DNA of 64,000 nucleotides from the NCBI RefSeq assembly GCF_024256385.1, contig NZ_JAMLFW010000001.1, positions 806,001 to 870,000 on the forward strand, read 5' to 3'. Below, in pieces: positions 33,109-41,900 of the stretch. A program made the translations under genes and the position numbers. Position 1 is the stretch's first letter, and each line of letters begins with the position of its first letter. The DNA is from Anatilimnocola floriformis (GTDB taxonomy: Bacteria > Planctomycetota > Planctomycetia > Pirellulales > Pirellulaceae). Under the pieces are notes generated by a model. It saw only the letters and a program-made list of their open reading frames with translations, was not told the origin of the DNA and searched no databases.

Positions 33109-33995
33109 TGACCGCCGTGATTCCAATTGGCAGCTGCGCTCGCGAAGCAGTTTCAGAGACCAAGCAACCGACTCGATTTCATCTCTCGTTGAACGTTGGC
33201 GACTTGAATCGCGCAATCGAATTTTTTCGCGCGTTCTTCGGTATTGAACCAGCGAAGTGCCGTGCTGATTATGCAAAATTCGAGCTGAATGATCCGCCGC
33301 TTGTGCTCTCGCTCGAACCTTTCAAAGCGACTCCCGGCGGCAACTTGAATCATCTGGGCTTTCGCATGCCGGACTCGGCGGCGCTCGTCGAGGTACAACG
33401 GCGATTGGAACTCGCTGGCATAAGCACACGGCGGGAAGAAGGAGTTGAATGTTGCTACGCGCGGCAAACCAAGTTCTGGGTGCACGACCCCGATGGCAAC
33501 CTGTGGGAAGTTTATACGCTCGAGGAAGATCTCGAACATCGTGGCGATGGCCACATACCGACGGAGGCGCCGAAGACCAGTTCAAGTGTGCCGGCGCTCG
33601 CCATCTGGGGGCATCGTTTGGGAGAACCCTTCGCGAAACGACTGCCGATTCTCGATGGTTCGGTCGATCAAGTCGCGCTGCAAGGAACTTTCAACGAGCG
33701 ACTATTATTGGAAGAACGGCAGCGCCGCTGGCGTGAGATCCGCCGCATTTTGAAATCAGGCGGCGAAGTGCAGATGCATCTGCTCACGGCAAATCAATCG
33801 ACGGACGATCAGGTGCTAAGACTTCCCGGCCCGGCCGCAGCCGTTCAGTATGTGCCCGCCGAAGGCGAACTTTTGGCGGAACTTACCGCTGCGGGGTTTG
33901 TCGATGTGGGCGTTACGTTTCGCGGCCAATCGGCCTGTTTCACGGCTGGTGATTGTCAGCTGCGCGAAACGCGGATCGCGGCGAAAGCACCCTAA
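33108..33995 (+). CDS. VOC (ArsI-like) fusion protein, copy 3 (short form)
   Basis: The 295-residue protein has the VOC domain with H25 (RFHLSLNV), H82 (LNHLGFRM) and E134 (LWEVYTL), and the Cys pair C115-C116 in GVECCYARQTKFW. It is closest to copy 2 in this region. The methyltransferase-like half is present (RRILKSGGEVQMHLL) but diverged. The ArsM-like tail of copies 1 and 2 is absent, the chain ending in RETRIAAKAP. Its stop codon overlaps the convergent stop of the metallo-hydrolase gene by a few bases. Coupled to MFS 2 through TGATG. Confidence 0.8.
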   Translation: MTAVIPIGSCAREAVSETKQPTRFHLSLNVGDLNRAIEFFRAFFGIEPAKCRADYAKFELNDPPLVLSLEPFKATPGGNLNHLGFRMPDSAALVEVQRRLELAGISTRREEGVECCYARQTKFWVHDPDGNLWEVYTLEEDLEHRGDGHIPTEAPKTSSSVPALAIWGHRLGEPFAKRLPILDGSVDQVALQGTFNERLLLEERQRRWREIRRILKSGGEVQMHLLTANQSTDDQVLRLPGPAAAVQYVPAEGELLAELTAAGFVDVGVTFRGQSACFTAGDCQLRETRIAAKAP

Positions 33996-35662
33996 GGCGC
34001 TAGCAACCGATCCAGCTTTGTGCGACTTTCTTCCGTCACCGGCCTCCAGGCGATATCGACCCCGCTGAGAAGTTTGCGGACCTTTTCGATTTCCTCGGTA
34101 GAAACATCCACGTCGCTTAGCTCTAGCTTCTTGAGCTTTGGCAGTGCGCTCAGTTTGCCGAGTGCCGCGGCAGAAAACTTCTGCTCGCCGAGCGTCAGCG
34201 TATCGAGCGATTTCAGTTCAGCGACGATGTCAAGCGTTTTGTCGGTCAAGCTGTGAGCGTTCGATTCACCGCCGTACTGCCGTAGCCGTTGGCCGAGGTG
34301 CAGGCTCTTTAGATTGACGAGCGATTTCAAGTGCTCGTTGCCGGCTTCGGTTTGATAGGTGTGCCAGGTGCGGAAGTTTTCGAGCTGCGTCAGCGTACCG
34401 ACCGCGGCCATCCCTTCGTCGTTGAAGGGACAACCGGCCACGGTCAACCGGCGAAGATTTTTCAGCGCGGTGAATTGAGCAAAGCCACGGCCGGTGAAAT
34501 CTTTCCGCTTGAGCGAGGTGTGAAAGAATTTGATCTGCTTGAGATTGCTTAGCAGCGTGAGTTGCCACAAACCGTCGTCGCTGAACTGGGCGAGATTGGT
34601 CGAGAGATCTTCCAGGGCAACGAGGCCGGTCAGATACGAGATCGTTTTGTCGTTGAGCGCTTCGCCCGAGGTCGACAGCGTCTTCACATGCACCAGCCGG
34701 CCGAGGATTTCAAAATCGGCGTCGGTGAATTTGGCCAGATCCTTGATGTTCACACCGGTGACGACACCTTTGGCGAGCGTCACTTCGGCGCCGGCCTCGC
34801 GCAGCTGCTCGGCCGCTGCCTCTTCATCTTGCGGCCCGGCTTGCTGATCGGCGAGCTTCTTTTGATAGGCCGCTTCCTTCAGTGCGACATAGGCCTTGTA
34901 ACCCTGCGGATCGATGAACGGATTTTCGGCGGGCTTTTTCGCCAGCTTCTCGTGCTTGGCGGCCATGTCGTAGTAGTTGCCATGCGCGCCGAGGAAAATA
35001 TCGCATGGCAGTGACTTCAGCGTTTTGAAGGTCTGCGCGTAGTCGTCGGCCATCGTGGGATATTCTTTGTTGCCGACCAGGCGAAAGCCGGGGTTCACGT
35101 TGGGGCTGCCGATGACCACGACATCGAGCTGTTTGCCGTCGACCATTTCCTGCCAGGTCCAACTGGTGCAGCCGCGGGTATGGCCTGGAGTGTGGCGGGC
35201 CGTAAGCTTCACGCCGCCGAGCGTCACCTCGTCGCCGTCCTTCAGCACGCGATCGACCGGGCACTCCGGCCAACGACTGTCGACATACAAATACTGTCCC
35301 TTGCCGCCATTCTTGATCACGTCTTCGTCACCCGTCATCACCACGACCTTCGCGCCGGTCAGCTCGCGCATCTTGGCGTGGCCGGCAACGTGATCGGAGT
35401 GCGCGTGGCTGGCGAGCAGGTACTTCACATCCTTCATCTTGAAACCCAGCGATTCGACCGCGCCGCGAATCAACGGCACCGTTTCCTCGAAGCTGCTGTT
35501 GATCAAGATGTGCCCATCAGGCGTCGTGATCAAAAAGCTGGCGAGTTCCTGCGAGCCAACGTAATACGTGTTGCCAGCGACGCGATGCGCCGGGAAAGGA
35601 GCATCGGCGCGCGCGATGGAGGCCAGGAGGCAGAGAATCAGGAGAGTGGTGTATCGAATCAT
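33992..35662 (-). CDS. Secreted B3-type metallo-beta-lactamase-fold hydrolase with leucine-rich repeats
   Basis: The 556-residue protein has a signal peptide (LLILCLLASIARADA). Residues about 25-270 are a metallo-beta-lactamase fold with HAHSDH (86-91), H161 (HTPGHTRGCTSW) and H227 (GAHGNYYD), the set used by subclass B3 enzymes. Residues about 300-556 are leucine-rich repeats, e.g. LKSLDTLTLGEQKFSAAALGKL and LKKLELSDVDVSTEEIEKV. The hydrolase could cleave beta-lactams, lactones or other esters; B3-like folds are not all resistance enzymes. The fusion to a probable binding module is unusual. It is convergent with VOC copy 3. Confidence 0.85.
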   Translation of the reverse strand: MIRYTTLLILCLLASIARADAPFPAHRVAGNTYYVGSQELASFLITTPDGHILINSSFEETVPLIRGAVESLGFKMKDVKYLLASHAHSDHVAGHAKMRELTGAKVVVMTGDEDVIKNGGKGQYLYVDSRWPECPVDRVLKDGDEVTLGGVKLTARHTPGHTRGCTSWTWQEMVDGKQLDVVVIGSPNVNPGFRLVGNKEYPTMADDYAQTFKTLKSLPCDIFLGAHGNYYDMAAKHEKLAKKPAENPFIDPQGYKAYVALKEAAYQKKLADQQAGPQDEEAAAEQLREAGAEVTLAKGVVTGVNIKDLAKFTDADFEILGRLVHVKTLSTSGEALNDKTISYLTGLVALEDLSTNLAQFSDDGLWQLTLLSNLKQIKFFHTSLKRKDFTGRGFAQFTALKNLRRLTVAGCPFNDEGMAAVGTLTQLENFRTWHTYQTEAGNEHLKSLVNLKSLHLGQRLRQYGGESNAHSLTDKTLDIVAELKSLDTLTLGEQKFSAAALGKLSALPKLKKLELSDVDVSTEEIEKVRKLLSGVDIAWRPVTEESRTKLDRLLAP

Positions 35663-35696
35663 TGCTGCACCGTAAAAGTAGCTGAATTCGCCAGTT

Positions 35697-35774
35697 GTAG
35701 GGTGGGTCGAATGTACCCATGAGGCCCACCAAGATCGCGGTGGGCCTCGCGGAGTACCGCTCGACCCACCCTAC
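35697..35774. repeat. 78-base nested perfect inverted repeat
   Basis: The outer arms GTAGGGTGGGTCGA (35697-35710) and TCGACCCACCCTAC (35761-35774) are perfect. The inner arms GAGGCCCACC (35721-35730) and GGTGGGCCTC (35739-35748) are also perfect. It lies between two minus-strand genes, close to the stop of the lactonase gene, and includes GTACCGCTCG at 35754-35763. Confidence 0.92.
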
Positions 35775-35778
35775 GAAA

Positions 35779-36783
35779 TTAACCACCACTTACGCCTTGA
35801 GTATTTACATACAGCGAATAAATCGAAGTGCTGCTGCACATGAACAGGCGGTTCCGGTGGCGGCCCCCGAAGCAGAGGTTGGCACACCGCTCCGGCAGGT
35901 CGATGCGGCCGATGAGTTTGCCCTGCGGATTGAAGATGGCCACGCCGTCGAGGCCTTCCTTGCCCATCCCCCAACCGCACCAGAGGTTGCCGTCGACGTC
36001 GACTCGGAAGCCGTCGGGGGTACCATCGGTTTCGGCAGTGATGAAGGGCGCTCCGTCGGTGAGTTGCGCTCCGTCGACGCGATAGACGCGAATCACGCGC
36101 GGCGTGACGCCCGATTCGACAACGTAGAGCTTCGATTCGTCGGGCGAAAACGCCAAGCCATTCGGACGGGCGATGTCGCCGGCGACGACGCTGAGTTTTT
36201 TTGTCGTCGGATCCCAGCGATAAAGATTCGTCGGCAATTCGACCGGCGCGACTTCTCCTTCGTAGAAACCCAGGATGCCGAACTGTGGATCGCTGAACCA
36301 GATCGAGCCGTCGGATTTGCAGACGACATCGTTGGGGGAGTTGAGCCGCTTGCCCTCAAAGCTGTCCGCGATCACTGTCAGCGAGCCGTCGTACTCCGTG
36401 CGCGTTACGCGCCGGCCGAGATGCTCGCAGGTGATCAGCCGGCCTTGGCGGTCGCGGGTGTTGCCGTTGGCGTTGTTCGATGGTTTGCGAAAGACGCTCA
36501 CCGCGCCGGTCTCTTCGTCCCACTTCATCATGCAGTTGTTGGGAATGTCGCTCCACAGCAAGTAGCGGCCATCGCCGAACCAAACCGGCCCTTCGGCCCA
36601 GCGGAGCCCTTCGGCAAGCTTCTCTACTTTCGCGGAATTAATCCGGTACTTCGCGAAGCTCGGATCAATGATCTTGATGGCAGGATCGGGATAACGCTGG
36701 CTCGGTTGCCATGAACTTTGCCCCGCGGCGCTGCTGCTTAGCATGATGACACTCACTAGCACGAGAATGGTTCGGCCGCTCAT
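35779..36783 (-). CDS. Secreted SMP-30/gluconolactonase-like protein
   Basis: The 334-residue protein begins with a signal peptide (SGRTILVLVSVIMLSSSAAG). The six-bladed propeller motifs of the SMP-30/Gnl family are visible: KLAEGLRWAEGPVWFGDGRYLLWSD near the N-terminus, NGNTRDRQGRLITCEH, SPNDVVCKSDGSIWFSDP and RPNGLAFSPDESKLYV. The metal-binding Glu (AEGPVW), Asn (SPNDV) and Asp (FSPDESKLYV) positions appear present. It probably hydrolyses a sugar lactone outside the cytoplasm. ATG 36783 was chosen because it gives the signal peptide. Confidence 0.9.
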   Translation of the reverse strand: MSGRTILVLVSVIMLSSSAAGQSSWQPSQRYPDPAIKIIDPSFAKYRINSAKVEKLAEGLRWAEGPVWFGDGRYLLWSDIPNNCMMKWDEETGAVSVFRKPSNNANGNTRDRQGRLITCEHLGRRVTRTEYDGSLTVIADSFEGKRLNSPNDVVCKSDGSIWFSDPQFGILGFYEGEVAPVELPTNLYRWDPTTKKLSVVAGDIARPNGLAFSPDESKLYVVESGVTPRVIRVYRVDGAQLTDGAPFITAETDGTPDGFRVDVDGNLWCGWGMGKEGLDGVAIFNPQGKLIGRIDLPERCANLCFGGRHRNRLFMCSSTSIYSLYVNTQGVSGG

Positions 36784-36983
36784 AAAGCTACTCAAAATGG
36801 GAGAGGCGGACGGCTGTGGAAGACGCAGTATAGTGCCGCCCGATTTTGATTGCCGCAGGTCAGGGCCGTGATTCATCGGCAGCGGTTGGCGCGGTTGGCG
36901 GACAACCAAGCTGATTCAGCTACTGGCAAAGAGTTCGCCGTGGGCACGGCTCCGTCGAGAATCGGGGCGGGGGTTTGTATCGA

Positions 36984-36999
36984 AAAACAGGCCTGTTTT
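36984..36999. promoter_or_regulatory. Perfect palindrome, candidate activator site
   Basis: AAAACAGGCCTGTTTT is a 16-base perfect dyad upstream of the sigma-54 promoter. A related AAAACAGGCC half occurs at about 60839-60848. A dimeric DNA-binding protein is the obvious candidate ligand. Confidence 0.5.
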
Positions 37000-37037
37000 G
37001 CCAGCTATCAACTTTGCCTTCGGCGGTCGCCATTTCT

Positions 37038-37052
37038 TGGCACGCTGGTTGC
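37038..37052 (+). promoter_or_regulatory. Sigma-54 promoter of the YqjD-like stress operon
   Basis: TGGCACG, four bases (CTGG), TTGCT matches the RpoN consensus at all conserved positions, with exact GG-N10-GC spacing. The predicted transcript start is near 37064, leaving a leader of about 100 nt before ATG 37162. No sigma-70 pair with proper spacing is seen in the same place. Confidence 0.75.
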
Positions 37053-37161
37053 TTTATACACATTTCGACAACGCAGTCGTTGTCAGCACGGAGCGGCGAA
37101 CCCTTTCAGTTTGATAGCGGGGTGAGTTCCTCCCTCTCACATTCCAGCAGGAGATTTGATC

Positions 37162-37677
37162 ATGTCGAACGTCGCCAATCCCTCGAAGTCAGAAAACAGC
37201 AAAGACACCAACCTCGCCAGCACGATTTCGGAATCGGCCAACCAAGCTGGCACCTATCTCGCCGACAAGGCCAGCGAAGCAGGTAAGTTTGTGCAAGATA
37301 AAGCCGGCGAAGCCAGCAAGTACATGAGCGAAAACGCCAAGAGCTTGGCCTCGTCGGCGATGGACTCGGCCAACGACGCCGCCTGCTACGCCAGCAAGCG
37401 GGCCGAAGATGCTCGCTGTGCGGTCGGCAGTTCCTTTAAGTCGGTTGGTGACAGCATTCGCTCGGCTGCCCCTGAAGGAAGCGGCATGCACGACGCCGCT
37501 GATTCCTTCGCTACTGGCCTGGAAAACGCCGGCAAGTATCTCGAAGAACAAGACTTCAGCCACATGGCCGAAGATGTGACGAACATGATTCGCCGCAACC
37601 CGATTCCGGCCATCTGCATCGCCGCGGGCCTCGGCTTCTTGCTGGCTCGCGCCTGCACTCCGTCGTCGCGCAGCTAA
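37162..37677 (+). CDS. LEA/YqjD-like membrane-anchored helical protein
   Basis: The 171-residue protein is an Ala/Ser/Lys-rich amphipathic helix for about 130 residues, with repeat text such as ADKASEAGKFVQDKAGEASKYMSENAK. It ends in RRNPIPAICIAAGLGFLLARA, the DUF883/YqjD-type C-terminal membrane segment. In E. coli such proteins are induced in stationary phase and tie ribosomes to the inner membrane. The start at ATG 37162 has AGGAG 7-8 bases upstream. It is the first gene of a three-gene operon behind a sigma-54 promoter. Confidence 0.8.
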   Translation: MSNVANPSKSENSKDTNLASTISESANQAGTYLADKASEAGKFVQDKAGEASKYMSENAKSLASSAMDSANDAACYASKRAEDARCAVGSSFKSVGDSIRSAAPEGSGMHDAADSFATGLENAGKYLEEQDFSHMAEDVTNMIRRNPIPAICIAAGLGFLLARACTPSSRS

Positions 37678-37725
37678 TGCTGAGCTTCCTGCCACGTGTT
37701 CCCTATCTGCAGCGGAGTTGTCGTC

Positions 37726-38136
37726 ATGGCGACCGATATATACCAGCCACAAACGTCTGAGCCTAGTTTGACGCAACTCCTGAGCGGCATCATCACCGAT
37801 GCCCAGGAACTATTGCGGCAGCAGTTGGCGATGCTCCGCACCGAAATGAAGGAAGACGTTCGCCGCACCAAGCAAGCTCTGGTCGCACTCGTGTGCGGCC
37901 TCGCCTTGGCCTCGGTGGGCGTCACGCTTCTCTGCTTCATGGCTGTGTATGGCTTGCAGGCGGCGTTCGCTTTGCCGCTGTGGGCCTGCTTCGGCATCGT
38001 CGGCGGCTTGCTGGCTGCGGCGGGTGGCGGAGCTTTCTACGCCGCCGTCATTCAATTCAACGCGTTCAACCCCCTGCCCGATGAATCGGCGCAAGCTCTG
38101 AAGGAGAATCTGCAATGGATCAGTCATCCGAAATAA
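37726..38136 (+). CDS. Holin-X/YqjE-like two-helix membrane protein
   Basis: The 136-residue protein has an amphipathic N-terminus (SLTQLLSGIITDAQELLRQQLAMLRTEM) followed by two membrane helices (ALVALVCGLALASVGVTLLC and LWACFGIVGGLLAAAGGGAF). This matches the Holin-X (superfamily III)/YqjE layout. It probably has no lytic role; the context is a conserved envelope-stress trio. Its 3' end overlaps the next gene by 22 bases. ATG 37726 is preferred over an upstream in-frame start. Confidence 0.82.
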   Translation: MATDIYQPQTSEPSLTQLLSGIITDAQELLRQQLAMLRTEMKEDVRRTKQALVALVCGLALASVGVTLLCFMAVYGLQAAFALPLWACFGIVGGLLAAAGGGAFYAAVIQFNAFNPLPDESAQALKENLQWISHPK

Positions 38137-38882
38137 GCGCCAGCGAAATGTCGCTCATCCGCAGCCAAATGGATGAAACTCGTAGTGCCCTTACCGAGAA
38201 GCTCGAACTGCTCGAACAAAAAGTCACCGACACCGTGCAGGGAACTGTGCAAACCGTGCAAGGAACTGTGCAACAGGTCGGCGACACCGTCGAAAACGTG
38301 AAAGCTGCCTTCGAAGATACCGTGAACACGGTGAAGAGCACAGTTCAAGACTCGGTCGATACGGTGAAGACATCCGTTCGCGACACCATGAGTGCAGTCG
38401 GCGAGGCGTTAAGCATTTCGCATCATGTCGAGCAACACCCGTGGGCCATGGTCGCGGGAGCCACTGCTGTTGGTTTCATTGGTGGCTACATGCTGATGCG
38501 GCCGAGTGAAAATGCTCGGGCTGATGAGAAGTTCCGGCACTTGGCTGCCTCGCAGGGGCGAATGCCGCAGAGTGGCTACACACCGCAGGAAGCCTTCACA
38601 CCTGAGCCAGTGCAACGCAATGTGAGCCGCGAACCAGCACGCGAGATTCGCACCACCACTCACCGTGGCCCAAGCGTTCCTGAATGGCTTCAGCCGGCTG
38701 CAACCCAAGTCCAATCGCTGGCCGTGGGGGCCGCTTTGGGTCTATTGAAAGATATGCTCGTACGGGCTGTGCCGAAGCCGATGGCCGGGCAAGTGACGGA
38801 AATCGTTGACGGGCTGACCACATCACTCGGCGGACAGGTCTACCGCGGTTCACTGCTCGACCAATCGGCGTCGAAGCAGTAA
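38115..38882 (+). CDS. YqjD/DUF3618-like protein with TVQ repeats
   Basis: The 255-residue protein starts with a DUF3618-like helix (SLIRSQMDETRSALTEKLELLEQKV), then an 11-residue-like repeat of TVQGTVQ/TVxNVK units (residues about 39-95). A membrane segment follows (HPWAMVAGATAVGFIGGYML, about 111-130), and a second amphipathic part ends in LGLLKDMLVRAVPKP. The repeat resembles apolipoprotein or LEA-type helices that lie on membranes. It overlaps the holin-like gene by 22 bases and is followed by a terminator, closing the operon. Confidence 0.8.
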   Translation: MDQSSEISASEMSLIRSQMDETRSALTEKLELLEQKVTDTVQGTVQTVQGTVQQVGDTVENVKAAFEDTVNTVKSTVQDSVDTVKTSVRDTMSAVGEALSISHHVEQHPWAMVAGATAVGFIGGYMLMRPSENARADEKFRHLAASQGRMPQSGYTPQEAFTPEPVQRNVSREPAREIRTTTHRGPSVPEWLQPAATQVQSLAVGAALGLLKDMLVRAVPKPMAGQVTEIVDGLTTSLGGQVYRGSLLDQSASKQ

Positions 38883-38907
38883 ATACATTCCGAGGTCGCT
38901 AGTTCCG

Positions 38908-38936
38908 GGACGGAGCAGTGCTCCGTCCTTTTTTTT
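38908..38936 (+). terminator. Rho-independent terminator of the stress operon
   Basis: A perfect nine-base stem, GGACGGAGC / GCTCCGTCC, with an AGT loop is followed by eight T residues. The same stem-loop design, with compensating changes, occurs twice at 55618-55677. The unit TTTTTTTTGACTA is repeated directly after it (38929-38955). Confidence 0.92.
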
Positions 38937-38952
38937 GACTAGTTTTTTTTGA

Positions 38953-41900
38953 CTAACGATCAAGCTTTTCCAGCGGCCGGCGGGCGATGCCCGTTTTGTT
39001 GTGCCGCTGCAGATACGCCATCAGGTCGGCGATCTCTTCCGGCGTGAGCGTTTCGAGCAAGCCACTCGGCATGGCCGAAACTTTGCTTGGCTTGATCTCT
39101 TCTACCGTCGCTGCCGGGAACGTGATCCGAGCACCCGTGTTGGTGAGGACAACCGTTTCGCCACCAGCACCTGGAGCGACAATGCCGCTGAAGGTCTTGC
39201 CGTCGGTCGTAAGGATTGTCTTCGCCTGATACTGCGACGAGATGTGAAGCGATGGGTAATAGATCGACTCTAGAATCTCCCGCTTCGTGAAGCGGCTCGA
39301 CAGCGTCGTCAGATCCGGCCCCATCGACTCGCCTTTGTCGCCAAAGCGGTGGCACTTGGCACACTGAGCTTTGACGAAAATATCGGCGCCACGAGTGGCG
39401 ACGGCTTTCTCGGCTTCATCACCATTCAGATAGGTGTAGAGAGCATCGAAGGTGTACTTCGCATCGGGCTGCGCGGGGATGACCGCTTCGGGCTGATCGG
39501 GATATTTTTCGGTGAACCACTTCTGCCAGGCCGCCAGTTTCACCGGCGTTTCTTCATCCTTGCCCAGTTCTTCGCCCGTCCAGAACTCCAGCAGTTCGAT
39601 GGCAGGGTCGGAACCTTTTTCCCGCATCTTCAGGCCGAGCAGAATGACGTGGCGATAGGGATCGACCTCTTCGGGAGCTTGCGCGACCGTTGCCAGTTTG
39701 CCGAGAACTTCGCGAGCGGCGTTCACTTCAAGCGTCGGCAAGCTGCGGACGAGGTACGGCCAGTTGTCGCCCTCAGGCTTTTGCGACAGACCAACCGCAA
39801 TGGCCTGGCGGCGATCGGGATCGCGCTCCCAAACTTTGCGGAGATAGGCGTACGAAGCGTCGTCCGCACTGCGCGACATCACGGCCACGATGCCGACCTT
39901 CAAGCGTTGGAAGGCATCACCCTGACGATCGGCGAGCTTGGTATCGAGCTCGATCAGCGATTGCAACGTGGTTTCGTCGAGTTGCTCTGGCAACGTATAA
40001 AGCGCACCGAGCGCCGAGTTCGGCATGTCCGAACCTTGCGCGAGAACCACGCGGGCTTCGGATTCGGTCATCGTCTTCGCAAAATCACGCGTCGCGTTGA
40101 TGATGTAGCGGGCATAGCTGCCGCCACCCTTCTTCGCATTGGCTTGTTCGTAGAACTTCAGCAGTTCCAGGCGTTGCTCCGGCGTCCAACCGGTTTCGAT
40201 AAACCGTAGGTGCATCGCCACGTGCAACTTGTCGGCGTCGGTGACGCCTGATTTCAGATATTCGAGATACCGCGGCGTGACGCTCGTGTCTTGCAGGCCG
40301 ACGAGCAACCGAACCAGTTCGCGGTTCATCGTCGGTTCGCCAGAAGGAAACTCCTCGGAGAGAAGACGACGGAAGCCGACGATTTCGTCACTCGGCACTT
40401 CGCCGCGGCTAATGGCGACTTGCGACAAACGGAGCAGATCGATGAAGTCGCCGTCGCTAACGAAGGTCTGCATGTGCTTCTGCACCTGCTGGACAACTTC
40501 GATGGCGTGCTCCTTCGTGGGATGCGCGATCATCAGCGCCAGGCCGCCTTGCACGAGCAAGCGATGCCCTGGGGCTTCGAGGACTTTCTTTTTCCAAGTC
40601 GCGACCGGCATCCGCTCGAGCAGCCGCCGGGCCGACCATGATTCGTAGCGATCATCCGAGGCGAGCATCTTCAGCAGCTTGTCGACCGGAGGAGCTTGGT
40701 CGCCGCGCGAGAGAGCTTCGCATGCACTGCGGCGTACAAACCGATCGTTGTCATCCAGCATCTCGATCAGGCGGACATGGCCATCCTCGCTCGGATGCAG
40801 GCCCATCAGTTGGGCCGCCTTGGCGCGGACGACTTCGTTTTGTTCGTTCGAAAGCTGCAGTAGCAATTCCGGAGTCGGCTCGGGACCATAGAGTTGCATC
40901 AAATCGAGGGCCTGCAAGCGATAGTTCGCAGGGTTGGCCGCCGATTGCGCGACGCCGATAATGCTGGGATTCCATTCCGGACCGAGTTGCTTCTTCAGCG
41001 CGGCGACATTCTGCCGAGCCCAAGCACTGCCGATTTGCGGCTGACGAATGACAGCCGAAAGGCCGGTGCCAACATTGGAAATTTGCTCGGGAACCTGGCC
41101 CCGCCACTTCACGCAATACACGCCGCCCGAGGTACCGCGGCCGCCGGTCACGAAGTACAACGCACCGTCGGGGCCGACATCGAGGTCGGTAACGTTGAGT
41201 GGATTGCCTTGTAGAAAGATTTCCGGCGTGGCTTGATAAGAAGCACCGTTGTGCTTCATCTTCAGCGCGGTGATTTTTCCCTGCGACCAGTCAGCCGTGA
41301 AAATGGCGCCGTGGTATCGCAGCGGAAACATGTGGTGGTTGTAAGCGACGATGCCGGTCGGCGAACCCTTGCCCGTATCGAGCGTGGCCGGCAGCGAATC
41401 GATGTAATACTCAGGCCATTTCGACCAACCGCTCCGCCAGCCATATTCGCCGCCGGGCAGCACGTGCGTGAGCCGCGTCGGGCGATACCAGGGCAAGCCT
41501 TCGTCCGATTCCATGTCGGCATCGTGCACGAAGATTTCGCCTTCGCGATTGAAGCACAGGTCGTACGGGTTGCGGAAACCGCCAGCGACAATCTGAATGC
41601 CGCTGCCCACCGGATCGGTGCGAATCACCACCGCGCCCGGAGCCTTAATGCCCGTGGCATGGCCCGTCGGATCTTCGTACTTCGGCCCGACGAGATCACC
41701 TTCGTAAAAGTCACGATGCGGGCTGCCCGTGTCGGTTCCCTGCGGCAACTGCACGTGATTGCCGAGCATCACATAGATCAAGCCATCGGGCCCGAGCACA
41801 ATGCCGTGGCCGCCGTGCTCCGGATTTTCCGTCGGCAACTTCATGATCGTCTTGACGTCTTCGAGCAGGCCGTCGCGATCGCGATCGCCGCAGCGATACA

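Larger units (their letters stand above)
36784..37161. other. 378-base divergent spacer with operator-like palindrome
   Basis: The region lies between the divergent lactonase and stress-operon genes. It holds a perfect 16-base palindrome AAAACAGGCCTGTTTT (36984-36999), a sigma-54 promoter (37038-37052) and an AGGAG ribosome binding site before ATG 37162. The palindrome centre is about 72 bases upstream of the predicted start, in the range where enhancer-binding activators of sigma-54 often bind. No coding sequence is seen. Confidence 0.6.
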
